Shown: positions 46,517 through 55,841, numbered from the stretch's first letter. The stretch is 64,000 nt of DNA from Sphingobacterium sp. UBA2700 (GCA_002354335.1 DELI01000035.1:57530-121529); one strand, 5' to 3'. Notes: generated by a model not told the origin, from the sequence alone. Program-made: numbers and translations.

Positions 46517-47275
46517 TTATTCGATCCATGCTTTGAAATCGTTTACTCGCTCCCGACTAACGATGACCTCTGCATTTCCATAATGATGAAAATACAGCTT
46601 CAATCTGGAGTTGGAGTGCACGGCAATGCTCTTAATTGCTTTGATATGTACTAAAAAACCGCGGCTTATGCGGAAGAATATAGCGGGGTCGAGCAGCTTT
46701 TCCAGCTGGTCGAGGGTAAAGTCCAGGAGATATTGATTGCCATCGGAACAGAAGGCGTAAGTTCCCTTGTTTTCGGAAAAGAAGCATTCGATATCATCGA
46801 TCGTAATGAGTTTGATCTGTTGGCCGATCTTAATGCTAAATCGTGATTTATAGCTAGTTCGCGTTGGTGCGAATAGGGCTTTCAATTCTGTCATATCAAG
46901 CGAGGGTTGCTTGCTGGCGTGGTTTTTCTCGTATTTGGCGAGCGCAGCCTCCAGTTCTTCCTCGATAATGGGTTTCATCAAATAATCTACACTATTCACC
47001 TTAAAAGCTTTTAATGCAAACTCATCGTAAGCCGTGGTAAAAATAATCGGACAGACTAGCGCAAGCTCATCCAGAATTTCAAAAGATAGACCATCGGAAA
47101 GTTGGATGTCAAGGAACAGCAAGTCGGGCTCTGGATGAGTTTTAAACCACTGCTTGCCCTGCTCTACCGAGTGGAGAAGCGTGATATGGGAGTAGCCCAA
47201 CTTCATCAGCTTTCTTTGCAGGGAGCGGGCAGCGGGGCGTTCGTCTTCGATAATGACTACAAGGGTGTCTTTCAT
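46517..47275 (-). CDS. LytTR-type response regulator
   Basis: 252 residues from the ATG ending at 47275. Receiver domain (1-120) with the acidic pocket IEDERP and the phosphoacceptor Asp56 (LLFLDIQLSDG), then a LytTR DNA-binding domain (about 150-250, IKLITIDDIECFFSENKGTY as its start, ISRGFLVHIKAI). It pairs with the histidine kinase directly upstream (one base between). Regulates transcription when phosphorylated; the target is probably the adjacent TonB receptor operon or itself. Confidence 0.92.
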   Translation of the reverse strand: MKDTLVVIIEDERPAARSLQRKLMKLGYSHITLLHSVEQGKQWFKTHPEPDLLFLDIQLSDGLSFEILDELALVCPIIFTTAYDEFALKAFKVNSVDYLMKPIIEEELEAALAKYEKNHASKQPSLDMTELKALFAPTRTSYKSRFSIKIGQQIKLITIDDIECFFSENKGTYAFCSDGNQYLLDFTLDQLEKLLDPAIFFRISRGFLVHIKAIKSIAVHSNSRLKLYFHHYGNAEVIVSRERVNDFKAWIE

Positions 47276-47276
47276 G

Positions 47277-48302
47277 CTATAGAATAGGTAGTGCAACGCG
47301 GAAGCTGTCATTATTCTGAACTACTTCGATGTTTTTTGAACCAATAATATGATATCTTTCACGGATATTGTTCAGACCGATTTTGGTCGATGACTCCTGT
47401 TGTGGCTTAGGCTGCAGATTGTTTTCCACATTCAATTCGCCGTTTTGAATGGAAATACGAATAAATAAGGGTTGTTCATCGCTTATTTTATTGTGCTGTA
47501 TGCAATTTTCCAGCAAAAGTTGAAGCGCCAGCGGAATGGTTTTCATGTCATCCGTGACCTCCTCCGCGTCGATTTCTACCTGTATGGCATCTTCGAAACG
47601 GAGTTTGAGCAAAGCGATATAATTTTTTGCAAAGTCCAGCTCGTCGCTGATCGGCACGAGGCTATGATCTTTCTTTTCGAGTATATATCGATAGATACGT
47701 GACAAGGATTGGGTGTAGGCTATTGCATTTTTGGGGTTTTCTTCGATCAGCCCAATGAGCACGTTTAAGCTATTGAATAGAAAATGGGGGTCGATTTGAT
47801 TTTTTAGGGTCTCCAGTTGTGCTGTTGCCTCCCCGGCAATCTGTTTCTGCTTTTCTAATTGGGCGTTTTTGCGCTCCATATACATGCCGAAGAGGTAAAA
47901 TCCGCCACCGATGAGCATCGCAATAACAGTGGGCATGATGTAATTGACCCAATAAATTTGGGAGACAAAGGTCGCAAAGGTCTTTTTATAGATGAATACC
48001 TGGAAAAAGCCGGTTGTAATAAATACGATTACTGGCGCGATTATCTGTGTGATGAGTACATAGAGCAGAAAGCGTTTCGGCATTTTGTTCTTGCCAGGGA
48101 CGATGCGTTGTAAAAAAGCCGCTGTATATGTTCCGGAAAGACCCAATAGGATACTGTAAGCAATCGTGGCGAGAAGCGCACTTTCTGTTCCGTTTTCTAT
48201 CGCTTCGTTGCCACTTTTAATCATATAGTAGATCGAGAAGACGAAATAGATCACAGAGGTGATGATTACAGTATACAGTAAGGATCTAAGGAAATATTTC
48301 AT
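47277..48302 (-). CDS. LytS/YehU-type sensor histidine kinase
   Basis: 341 residues. Four transmembrane helices (about 8-28, 42-63, 78-100, 118-142), a short coiled coil, and a His_kinase domain with QIDPHFLFNSLN (His173) and the ATPase domain (LLLENCIQHNKI, GLNNIRERYHI). There is no separate sensor domain outside the helices. It phosphorylates the LytTR regulator encoded downstream. Five bases after the TPR protein gene. Confidence 0.92.
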   Translation of the reverse strand: MKYFLRSLLYTVIITSVIYFVFSIYYMIKSGNEAIENGTESALLATIAYSILLGLSGTYTAAFLQRIVPGKNKMPKRFLLYVLITQIIAPVIVFITTGFFQVFIYKKTFATFVSQIYWVNYIMPTVIAMLIGGGFYLFGMYMERKNAQLEKQKQIAGEATAQLETLKNQIDPHFLFNSLNVLIGLIEENPKNAIAYTQSLSRIYRYILEKKDHSLVPISDELDFAKNYIALLKLRFEDAIQVEIDAEEVTDDMKTIPLALQLLLENCIQHNKISDEQPLFIRISIQNGELNVENNLQPKPQQESSTKIGLNNIRERYHIIGSKNIEVVQNNDSFRVALPIL

Positions 48303-48307
48303 GCTGT

Positions 48308-48925
48308 TTATTTCTTACAAGTTGCTAACGTTGCCTCAGCTCTTTCCCTGCCCCAAGTTGGATAGAATGGCGTATCATGCTTCTCTGTAGCAAATAAAGA
48401 TACTGCTTTTTCTAAATCTTTGCACTCCTGTTCGGTACTGCCACCCATATATTTCTTGGACTGGATCTGGAAGTCGGCAAGCCCCGATAAGGCTCTGGGA
48501 TTGTTAGGCTCCAGTTGTAGCGCTTGTTCGTAATTATGAATAATTTCCGGGGATAACTGCATCGCTCTAGCCATCGGGTCTATGGTTAATTGAGCGGTCA
48601 ATGCGAGTGCTTTCAGGACATGCCATTCGGCGTTCAACTCTTCCGTTTTTGTTGGTATAAGTTTAATAGCAGCTTGTATAAGTTGCTCTTTCTCGTCGCT
48701 GTCCTGCGTTTGGAAAGACGATGTAGCCGCGACAAAGGCTTGGTAGTAGCGCGGAATCCAGTTGCGCTTTTCGGCCTGCGCAATGCGTTCGAATTTCGAC
48801 ATGGCTTCGCTGTTTTTGCCGTTCTGCCAGGTTTGTAGGGCGTCGCCCATGGCTTTCTCGTAGTTGCCTTGTCCGTAGCATACAATGCTAAGCAGGCTGA
48901 ATAAACTGATCAATATTGTTTTCAT
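48308..48925 (-). CDS. secreted TPR-like protein
   Basis: 205 residues with a signal peptide (to CYGQG near residue 20). Contains two or three TPR-type hairpins (GKNSEAMSKFERIAQAEK, NYEQALQLEPNNPRALSGLADF). Two cysteines near the C-terminus. Small proteins of this type accompany TonB receptors in Bacteroidota. Located between the receptor and the kinase genes, probably in one operon. Confidence 0.75.
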   Translation of the reverse strand: MKTILISLFSLLSIVCYGQGNYEKAMGDALQTWQNGKNSEAMSKFERIAQAEKRNWIPRYYQAFVAATSSFQTQDSDEKEQLIQAAIKLIPTKTEELNAEWHVLKALALTAQLTIDPMARAMQLSPEIIHNYEQALQLEPNNPRALSGLADFQIQSKKYMGGSTEQECKDLEKAVSLFATEKHDTPFYPTWGRERAEATLATCKK

Positions 48926-49021
48926 GTTGTTCTTTTTTTGTGTTGATTAAAATTCGTTAGGATACGTCGCTTTTGAAAATGAATAGCGATGAATTGTTGA
49001 TTTTCATGGATGAATGGTTTT

Positions 49022-51169
49022 CTACAGATTGTCCAGTTGGTTGTCTTTTTTATTCTTGCTGATGGTCCAAAAGAAGCCCAGGAATACAAAGCGCTTCGCG
49101 TTGGGAAGTATGGCTTTGGATGCAAAACGGCCATCCTGATCGGGCGTTGATCGGTATTGGTGGCCATAAACAGGCTTATTTCCTAAAATATTGGTCACGG
49201 AGAAGAATAGAATTTTCTGTTGGCTCAGCAGGTAGGACCAGCTGAATGAAAGGTCGTTTTGGCCATTTGTTTTTGATTGCATAAAACCTGCGAGGTTTGG
49301 ATCATGGTAGGGTCGACCGGAAATAAAACTGTTCGTCAGGCTGAGTTGTGAACGGATCGGAGCATACCAGTATTTTGCCACGATGGAGAAATAATGTTTC
49401 GCGACGTAGTCGGGTTGCACGGCAGCCTGATAATTCCGTTCAAGCTTGTTCGCATCGGTATAGGAATAGGATATCCAATATTGGAAGTTCTTAAAAGTTT
49501 TGGAGTCGCGCCAAAAGAAGTCGACTCCGCGAACCGTGCCGTAACCATTGCTTTGGTAGTGGCTGCTGTATGTGGGGAGCGGACTATCGTATTGAAGCAG
49601 TTGGCTATAGTCTTTTTGGAAGAGCTCCATACGCAGCAGCTGATTTTTTCTGAGGAAGGTATAGTTGAAGATGTAGTGCTGTGCTTGTTGCCAAGGCAGA
49701 TCTGCACGATATTTGGCGATATCTTCTCGCGTCTGTTGGTGGAATAGCCCATAGGAAACGGACATTTGATGGTTGGCGTTGATTTCATATCCTAAAGCGG
49801 CTCTAGGCTCGAGGGATTGCTGCTTTTTAAAGTCGCTGCTGTATCGGGCACCCAAGGTCAAGAATAGCTTGGAGAAGGCTGTGTATTGTGTTTCTGCAAA
49901 GCCCGACAAGAGCTGTCGATCAAATCCGTAAGCGTAATGATTATCCGGATTGTGGAATTGCTCGTCGATTTTTTGAAAGAAATGCTCAGCGCCAAAGCTA
50001 TACTGTAATTGGCTACTTTTCTTCTTGCGAAGAACGGTTTTGATATGACTGCTGTATTCCTCGGTGGGGATCTCGAAATTGTAATAAGCTAAGTTCTTGT
50101 CGGAATAGCCAAAGCTTCCTCCGAGTTCCCATTTCCAGTTCTGCGGTAAATAGCGTAAGTAATTGCTATTGACGTAGATGTTTTTCTCTTTGATTCCCGT
50201 TCTTACCCTTTGATCGTAGTTCAGGTCGTAATCCTTAAATGCGAATTTCTCGAAGGTGAATGCGCCATAGAGGTTGAAGAAATGTTTTTCGCCCTTGTTA
50301 CGGAAAATGGCTTCAGCATTGGCTTGCTGATAGGGTTTGATCCATTCTAAACGCTGATCGATTATTTTGAGATAGGGGGCGAGGTTGGTATAAGTGCCAT
50401 TAAAGCTTAGGGAGCTATTTTTCCAGCGCTGCGTATTGCTTAAGCCTAATCCTACCGTGGAGATGGAGATATCTGACTTGGCTTCGGCGAGGTTCAAATC
50501 TGTGCTGAGGTTGAGGATGCTGGAGAGGGCATTTCCGAATTCTGCGCTATAGCCTCCGGTTGAGAAGCTGGTGCCTTTAAATAGAAAGGGGGAGAAGCGG
50601 CCGCGCACGGGCATACCGTTGGCAGAGGCGGTATAGGGTTGGGCGACACGCACGCCATTGATATAGGTTTGTGTTTCTGATGGATCGCCACCGCGGACCA
50701 TTAATCGTCCATTTTCGCCAGCGATTTGTGCGCCCGGTAATTTGTCCAATGCCGCGATAATATTACCCATGCTGCCGGCAGTTGTGACGATATCTAAGGG
50801 AGTTAACACAGCGTTTGCTTGCGATCCGACCTTGAATTGGCCCGCACGCACGACAACTTCTTCGATTGCCCGCTCGTCCGCCTGAAGGATGATTTCCAGA
50901 AAGAGTGAATCGTGGATTTGGATACGCTGTTGTTTGGATTGATAACCGATGGCCGTCACGTTGATTTGCTGCGCTCCGGAAAGACTGGTTTTAAAGCTGA
51001 ATCGTCCCAGGCTGTCGGTATTTGCACCGTCGTAGCTTCCGTCTATAAACACATTGGCGTTAAAGATCGGTTTTTTGGATTTCAATAAGACAATTCCGCT
51101 TATTGTGGACTCCTGAGCAAAGCTGAGAATCGGAATGAGTAGAAAGGTTAGGATGGATAATATTCGCAT
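49022..51169 (-). CDS. TonB-dependent receptor
   Basis: 715 residues. Signal peptide to SFAQE, a carboxypeptidase-like domain (about 22-105, ISGIVLLKSKKPIFNANVF), the plug (about 110-230, LDIVTTAGSMGNIIAALDKLPG, MVRGGDPSETQTYINGV) and a short beta-barrel. The size suits a siderophore, vitamin or metal-chelate receptor rather than SusC. The protein ends in KKDNQLDNL, not an aromatic residue, which is slightly unusual. First gene of the operon with TPR protein, kinase and regulator. Confidence 0.88.
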   Translation of the reverse strand: MRILSILTFLLIPILSFAQESTISGIVLLKSKKPIFNANVFIDGSYDGANTDSLGRFSFKTSLSGAQQINVTAIGYQSKQQRIQIHDSLFLEIILQADERAIEEVVVRAGQFKVGSQANAVLTPLDIVTTAGSMGNIIAALDKLPGAQIAGENGRLMVRGGDPSETQTYINGVRVAQPYTASANGMPVRGRFSPFLFKGTSFSTGGYSAEFGNALSSILNLSTDLNLAEAKSDISISTVGLGLSNTQRWKNSSLSFNGTYTNLAPYLKIIDQRLEWIKPYQQANAEAIFRNKGEKHFFNLYGAFTFEKFAFKDYDLNYDQRVRTGIKEKNIYVNSNYLRYLPQNWKWELGGSFGYSDKNLAYYNFEIPTEEYSSHIKTVLRKKKSSQLQYSFGAEHFFQKIDEQFHNPDNHYAYGFDRQLLSGFAETQYTAFSKLFLTLGARYSSDFKKQQSLEPRAALGYEINANHQMSVSYGLFHQQTREDIAKYRADLPWQQAQHYIFNYTFLRKNQLLRMELFQKDYSQLLQYDSPLPTYSSHYQSNGYGTVRGVDFFWRDSKTFKNFQYWISYSYTDANKLERNYQAAVQPDYVAKHYFSIVAKYWYAPIRSQLSLTNSFISGRPYHDPNLAGFMQSKTNGQNDLSFSWSYLLSQQKILFFSVTNILGNKPVYGHQYRSTPDQDGRFASKAILPNAKRFVFLGFFWTISKNKKDNQLDNL

Positions 51170-51255
51170 GGTTTATGTTTTCGGTAAAAGTATGGACTAT
51201 GCTTGCCATGGCGAATTTATTGTCGCCGAACTGTTGTTTTCTCGGGATGAACTGT

Positions 51256-51287
51256 TGATTGCTGTATGCTTTCATTTTGTACATTTG
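51256..51287 (+). promoter_or_regulatory. promoter of the AONS-like gene
   Basis: TACATTTG (51280-51287) with a TTG 18 bases upstream. The ATG at 51305 follows after a short leader. Confidence 0.65.
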
Positions 51288-51304
51288 TAGTTCAGATAAC
51301 CAAC

Positions 51305-52375
51305 ATGACAAATTTTCGTAATCTTTCGCAGCCAACCGGACGTACTATCCATATTCACGAACAATCATATCTTTTTTTTGGAGGGACTGCCTACTTAGGG
51401 CTGCTCGACAATAAGGACTATATCGAACTTTTTAAGGAGGGAATTGACCGATATGGGTTGAATAATGGGACGTCGAGAACGAATAATGTGCAGCTCGGGA
51501 TTTACGCTGAAGCCGAAGGATTTATGGCGAGTAGATTTGGATTCCAGGATGCGGTGCTGCTCTCTTCTGGATATCTTGCGGCTCAGGTTGCGGTTAAAGC
51601 CTTATTCGAAAATCGTCGTGTTTATTATGCGCCTGGCGCGCATCCTTCCCTGTGGATTGCAGGAGACCCTAAGGTTGACTTGCCCTTTTCTGAATGGAAA
51701 ACAAGGGTGATTGATGAGATAAATAACAGCTCGGAAACGAATTTCGCAATCATTTCGAATGCGATTGATAACCTAACACCTGAATTATTTGATTTCTCTG
51801 ATTTTCAGCATCTTGCCGAAGATAAAAATGTATTGTTCATACTCGATGATTCTCATGGAATAGGCGTGCTGAACAAGAATGCGCTTTCCACAGATTTGAC
51901 GGCTTTGGAGTCTGCTAAAAACATCGAACTGGTTGTTTTGGCTTCCTTGGCAAAAGGGCTGGGAACCGATGCGGGAGCTGTATTTGGAAATGCTGCCACC
52001 CTCGATAAAATCAGGAAGCACCCCATTTACATGGGCGCTTCGCCAAGCGCACCGGCCGCCCTATTTGCTTTAGTTCACGGCAATAGGATTTATGAAGCTG
52101 CTTTCGATAAACTGCATCAGAATATTGATATCGCTAAGTCAATTTTTTCATCCTTAGATGGCTATCATAACATCGCTAATTTCCCGGTTTTCACATCGCA
52201 TGACCCGAATTTATATCGTTACTTAGTGCAACATCAGGTGCTAATTTCCAGTTTTCCATATCCTTTACCGACGAGCCCGCTACTCAACCGAATTGTGGTA
52301 TCTGCTCTGCATGAGGAAAGTGATATATCGCAATTAGCAGAAATTTTGATGTCGCAACATCGATTAAAACTTTGA
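51305..52375 (+). CDS. PLP-dependent AONS/KBL-like aminotransferase
   Basis: 356 residues from the ATG at 51305, set by the promoter. Fold-type I features: substrate loop LFFGGTAYLGL, LSSGYLAAQVAVKAL, the DDSHGIGVL Asp/His pair, and the Schiff-base lysine in ASLAKGLGTDAGAVFG. It is related to 8-amino-7-oxononanoate synthase and 2-amino-3-ketobutyrate ligase, but shorter and divergent, so the actual reaction is not certain. Monocistronic; no other biotin genes are nearby. Confidence 0.8.
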   Translation: MTNFRNLSQPTGRTIHIHEQSYLFFGGTAYLGLLDNKDYIELFKEGIDRYGLNNGTSRTNNVQLGIYAEAEGFMASRFGFQDAVLLSSGYLAAQVAVKALFENRRVYYAPGAHPSLWIAGDPKVDLPFSEWKTRVIDEINNSSETNFAIISNAIDNLTPELFDFSDFQHLAEDKNVLFILDDSHGIGVLNKNALSTDLTALESAKNIELVVLASLAKGLGTDAGAVFGNAATLDKIRKHPIYMGASPSAPAALFALVHGNRIYEAAFDKLHQNIDIAKSIFSSLDGYHNIANFPVFTSHDPNLYRYLVQHQVLISSFPYPLPTSPLLNRIVVSALHEESDISQLAEILMSQHRLKL

Positions 52376-52401
52376 TTGTCAATAAAATAATTGTAACTTT
52401 G
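52371..52401 (+). promoter_or_regulatory. promoter of the HU operon
   Basis: TTTG (52371-52374), 19 bases, TAACTTTG (52394-52401). It overlaps the stop of the preceding gene. A second -7-like TACTTTTG lies at 52511-52518. The leader is about 165 bases. Confidence 0.7.
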
Positions 52402-52574
52402 CGAGCCTTTTGAAATGTAAAATTGGGGGAAATAAGACTAAATACTTGAATAGTAGATATTTGGTCTGTAAAAAAACATGAAATTATTTCCATTACTCAT
52501 TTTAAAAGAATACTTTTGCATCCCCAAAAGGGCAAAGATGCCAAGGGTTTAGATTAATTAGAGTAAATATAGAT

Positions 52575-52862
52575 ATGACTAAAGCAGAAATTATTGCAGA
52601 AATCTCTAACAAAACTGGTTTAGAGAAGGTTGATGTACAGGAAACCGTAGAAGCATTCTTCAAAGTGGTAAAAAACGCAATGGTTGGCGGTGAGAATGTG
52701 TATGTGAGAGGTTTTGGTAGTTTTGTAGTGAAGAAGAGAGCAGAGAAAACAGCTCGTAACATCTCCAAAAACACAGCTATTATTATCCCTGAGCACTTTG
52801 TGCCAAGTTTCAAACCTGCAAAAGTTTTTGTAGAAAAAGTTAAAAACGGGAACAAAAAATAA
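52575..52862 (+). CDS. HU family DNA-binding protein
   Basis: 95 residues, classical HU length. MTKAEIIAEISNKTGLEKV helices, VYVRGFGSFVVKKRAEKTAR beta-arm, and the basic tail FKPAKVFVEKVKNG. Forms dimers that bend and compact DNA. Upstream leader is long. Ten bases before the TPR gene, so probably one transcript with it and the ribosomal miniprotein. Confidence 0.95.
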   Translation: MTKAEIIAEISNKTGLEKVDVQETVEAFFKVVKNAMVGGENVYVRGFGSFVVKKRAEKTARNISKNTAIIIPEHFVPSFKPAKVFVEKVKNGNKK

Positions 52863-52872
52863 GTATTAATTC

Positions 52873-53718
52873 ATGAAAAATACCAAGCAAATCCAGATCA
52901 TCGTCGTAGCAGTAGTTGTCCTAATCATGGGATTCCTTGTTCTACGACCTGTGAAAGGCTTGGTTGATCAAGAGAAAAATACTGCAGGAGCTGCTACCAC
53001 AGAGGCTCCTGCAAATCAAATTACCCTGAGCGCAGCATCCGAAGCTGCCAAGCGTGGCCTTAATCCTGCTATCTTAAACGAAATCACTGATTTGGAAGCA
53101 AAAGCAGACAAAGCGGATGGAGATGAGAAAGTAGCGATCTACCAACAATTAGCTGATAAGTGGAATGATGTGGAAAAATTTGCCCCTCAAGCATTATTGT
53201 ATGAGGAAATGGCGAAAATTTCACCTAAATTCGACCTTTGGTTGAAAGCTGGAAATGCCTACCGTAAAGCTTACACTAACCTTCAAGACACAACAACCGC
53301 GAAAGCATTGAATCAACAAGCTATTGCGGCATACGAGAAAGCTGTCGAGTTGAACGGTGCAAGTTTGGACGCTAAAACAGGACTGGGAGCCGCAATGGTA
53401 ACCGGAACAAACAACCCGATGGCCGGTATTGCGCTACTGCAAGAGGTAGTAAAAGCCGAACCAAAGAATCTAGAAGCTAATAAAACATTAGGTTTATTCT
53501 CTTTACAATCTAGACAGTTCGATAAAGCTATCGAGCGCTTCAAGACGGTAATTGAGCAAAGCCCTGATGCTGAATCGTACTTCTATTTAGCCACTGGCTA
53601 TGAAAATATAGGGATGAAGAACGAAGCTATCGCTGCTTTTCAAAAAAGTAAAGAGTTAGCTGCCGATCCAAGTCTCTCCCAGTTCATCGACAGACGTATT
53701 GATGAGCTAAGTAAGTAA
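52873..53718 (+). CDS. membrane-anchored TPR protein
   Basis: 281 residues. One N-terminal transmembrane helix (about 7-24), a linker rich in Ala/Thr, then TPR units (about 150-275, for example ETLGLFSLQSRQFDKAIERF-like and NIGMKNEAIAAFQKSKEL). Periplasmic scaffold of unknown partner. Located between HU and the COX24-like ribosomal gene. Confidence 0.85.
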   Translation: MKNTKQIQIIVVAVVVLIMGFLVLRPVKGLVDQEKNTAGAATTEAPANQITLSAASEAAKRGLNPAILNEITDLEAKADKADGDEKVAIYQQLADKWNDVEKFAPQALLYEEMAKISPKFDLWLKAGNAYRKAYTNLQDTTTAKALNQQAIAAYEKAVELNGASLDAKTGLGAAMVTGTNNPMAGIALLQEVVKAEPKNLEANKTLGLFSLQSRQFDKAIERFKTVIEQSPDAESYFYLATGYENIGMKNEAIAAFQKSKELAADPSLSQFIDRRIDELSK

Positions 53719-53756
53719 TTAACAATTAGTAATAATCATTTAAAAACATTAAAGCT

Positions 53757-53846
53757 ATGCCAAGCGGAAAAAAAAGAAAAAGACACAAAATGGCTACTCA
53801 CAAGCGCAAAAAACGTTTAAGAAAAAATAGACACAAGAAAAAATAA
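53757..53846 (+). CDS. AURKAIP1/COX24 family ribosomal miniprotein
   Basis: 29 residues, about two-thirds Lys, Arg and His: MPSGKKRKRHKMATHKRKK, then a short basic tail. It matches the AURKAIP1/COX24 domain family, related to mitochondrial mS38 and to mycobacterial bS22, small basic proteins that sit in ribosomal RNA. Normally too short for gene finders; it is supported by its near-invariant sequence and the strong terminator behind it. It lies 38 bases after the TPR gene. Confidence 0.85.
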   Translation: MPSGKKRKRHKMATHKRKKRLRKNRHKKK

Positions 53847-53878
53847 CGTTTAACGTTCATTTTAAAAAATATGTGGTT

Positions 53879-53917
53879 ACAATCTATGATGGTATAAGCA
53901 TCATAGATTGTTTTTTT
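53879..53917 (+). terminator. strong terminator behind the miniprotein
   Basis: 13-bp perfect stem ACAATCTATGATG / CATCATAGATTGT, 7-base loop, then seven T. Confidence 0.9.
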
Positions 53918-53994
53918 CATTAAACGGTTTTTTGTTTAACCGGACAATTTATGTTGTGGAGCGAGTCCACAATAGTCCTTAATTTCAGTAGCTG

Positions 53995-55548
53995 TTGGTA
54001 AAGGAATTAATTATCGATTCAGTCCCCGATAAGGGGGTGACTATTGCTTTACTACAGGATAAGCAACTGGTTGAGTTAAACCGAGAGCAAGCAGACAATA
54101 ACTACGCGGTAGGAGATATTTACCTAGGAAGAGTAAAGAAAATTATGCCCGGTCTGAATGCTGCATTCGTAGATGTAGGCTACGAAAAGGATGCGTTCTT
54201 GCATTACCTTGACCTCGGACCTCAAGTACAGTCCTTGCTTAAACTTACCAGAGTGGTAAAGAATGGCAGTTATCAAGAGAAACTGCTCAATAGTTTGAAA
54301 CTTGAAAAGGACATTGACAAAGCTGGAAAAATATCGGATATTCTTAGCCGGAACACGCTGTTGCCAGTGCAAATTGCAAAAGAACCGATATCCACTAAAG
54401 GCCCAAGGTTAAGTTCCGACTTATCTATCGCTGGCCGTTTTGTGGTGTTGGTCCCTTTCTCAAGTTCGGTTTCCATTTCCAAGAAAATTAAAGGTAGTGC
54501 CGAAAGAAACAGACTGAAGAAAATAGTCGAGAGTATTAAACCCGCTAATTTTGGGGTAATCATTCGAACAGTCTCTGAAGGCAAAGGAGTAGAAGAAATG
54601 CAAAAAGATCTACTCGACCTGATTTCTAAGTGGGAACTATTTACCAAACGTCTTAAAACAGCTGAACCTCCTCAAAAAGTATTAGGTGAAATGGATCGCG
54701 CGTCGACTATATTGCGCGATATTCTTACCGATGAATTCTCTCATATCTATGTTAATGATGCAGATATCTTTGAAGAGGTAAAATCATATATACAGGAGAT
54801 TTCTCCCGATTTAGAAAAGATAGTTAAACACTATAAAGGTAAAGAACCTATTTTCGACCATTTCGGTGTAGAAAGGCAAATTAAGGCGTCTTTTGGCAAG
54901 ACGGTCAATTTGCAGGGTGGTGCATATCTCGTAATCGAGCATACTGAAGCACTGCACGTAATTGATGTCAATAGCGGAAATCGCATTGCCAATAAAGAAA
55001 ATCAAGAAGATAACGCGCTTTTAGTAAATAAAGAAGCTGCGAAAGAAATTGCCCGACAGCTTAGGCTGAGGGATATGGGCGGGATTGTGGTAATCGATTT
55101 TATCGATATGCACAAGGCGACCAATAGAAAAGAATTGTATGGATTCTTAAAAGAATGTATGGCGAGCGATCGTGCGAGACATACGATTCTTCCTCCTAGT
55201 AAGTTCGGATTAGTACAGATTACTAGGCAGCGGGTAAGACCAGAAATGAGCATTGTGACGAATGAAAAATGTCCTGCTTGTGATGGTACCGGCGAAATTA
55301 GATCCAGCATCGTCTTACTGGACGATATTGAGAACAATTTAAGCTTCATACTCCAAGAGCAAAACGAGAAGGGAGTTACTTTATGTGTACACCCTTATAT
55401 TGCGGCCTACATCACAAGAGGTTTTGTCTCGAGAAGATTAAAATGGTTTTTCAAATATGGAAAATGGATTAAAGTGAAGGAAATGTCCTCATATTACCTG
55501 ACGGAATTCCACTTCTTTAACGCCAAAGACGAAGAAATTAAACTCTAA
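53995..55548 (+). CDS. rng: ribonuclease G (Rne/Rng family)
   Basis: 517 residues starting with TTG at 53995; an in-frame stop lies six bases upstream and no ATG is near, so the non-ATG start is well supported. An S1 domain (about 35-120, VGDIYLGRVKKIMPGLNAAFVDVGYE) precedes the RNase E/G catalytic core with HVIDVNSGNR and VVIDFIDM metal-ligand motifs, and CPACDGTG is the zinc-link for oligomerisation. Endoribonuclease for rRNA maturation and mRNA decay. Confidence 0.93.
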   Translation: MVKELIIDSVPDKGVTIALLQDKQLVELNREQADNNYAVGDIYLGRVKKIMPGLNAAFVDVGYEKDAFLHYLDLGPQVQSLLKLTRVVKNGSYQEKLLNSLKLEKDIDKAGKISDILSRNTLLPVQIAKEPISTKGPRLSSDLSIAGRFVVLVPFSSSVSISKKIKGSAERNRLKKIVESIKPANFGVIIRTVSEGKGVEEMQKDLLDLISKWELFTKRLKTAEPPQKVLGEMDRASTILRDILTDEFSHIYVNDADIFEEVKSYIQEISPDLEKIVKHYKGKEPIFDHFGVERQIKASFGKTVNLQGGAYLVIEHTEALHVIDVNSGNRIANKENQEDNALLVNKEAAKEIARQLRLRDMGGIVVIDFIDMHKATNRKELYGFLKECMASDRARHTILPPSKFGLVQITRQRVRPEMSIVTNEKCPACDGTGEIRSSIVLLDDIENNLSFILQEQNEKGVTLCVHPYIAAYITRGFVSRRLKWFFKYGKWIKVKEMSSYYLTEFHFFNAKDEEIKL

Positions 55549-55574
55549 AAGAGGCGGCCATGGCCGCCTCTTTT
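55547..55574 (+). terminator. palindromic terminator of rng
   Basis: Perfect 28-base palindrome; arm AAAAGAGGCGGCCA begins in the stop codon and the other arm ends in TTTT. Confidence 0.8.
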
Positions 55575-55610
55575 CGTTTTATGGCATGCTAGCAATATGA
55601 TTTCAAACAG

Positions 55611-55787
55611 TTACAGCTGCTCATCTTCGACATTGGATCCTGTCAATTTATTGTCGGCAGATCGCTTGTTATAGCGTTCTAGCTCTGCTGGAGAAAGCAC
55701 ATGCTGAATAAACTCCTCGGTTATGCTGCTTGCCATGGTGCTAATTATAAATAGGCTTTTGAAGGGCTTCTTGTAGAATTTAAACAT
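55611..55787 (-). CDS. putative 58-residue protein behind miaA
   Basis: 58 codons from ATG ending at 55787: a basic N-terminus MFKFYKKPFKSLF, then SSITEEFIQHVLSPAELERY with an acidic tail. Composition looks coding, and an ATG at 55736 could give a 41-residue form. A hairpin (55784-55813) covers the first start codon. Downstream of miaA on the same strand. Unknown function. Confidence 0.45.
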   Translation of the reverse strand: MFKFYKKPFKSLFIISTMASSITEEFIQHVLSPAELERYNKRSADNKLTGSNVEDEQL

Positions 55788-55813
55788 TTTAGACTGTGAG
55801 GTTAGTCTAAAAT
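55784..55813 (-). promoter_or_regulatory. hairpin over the start of the small ORF
   Basis: TTTTAGACT / AGTCTAAAA arms with an 8-base loop, lying behind miaA and overlapping the small ORF start. It could end miaA transcription or control translation of the small ORF. Confidence 0.4.
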
Positions 55814-55841
55814 AATGATTAAGTTGCTGATTAAGTAGGCT

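Noticed and set aside
52478..52552. 24-codon frame before the HU gene
   Set aside because: Lies in the HU leader, contains a -7-like element and has no recognisable protein pattern.
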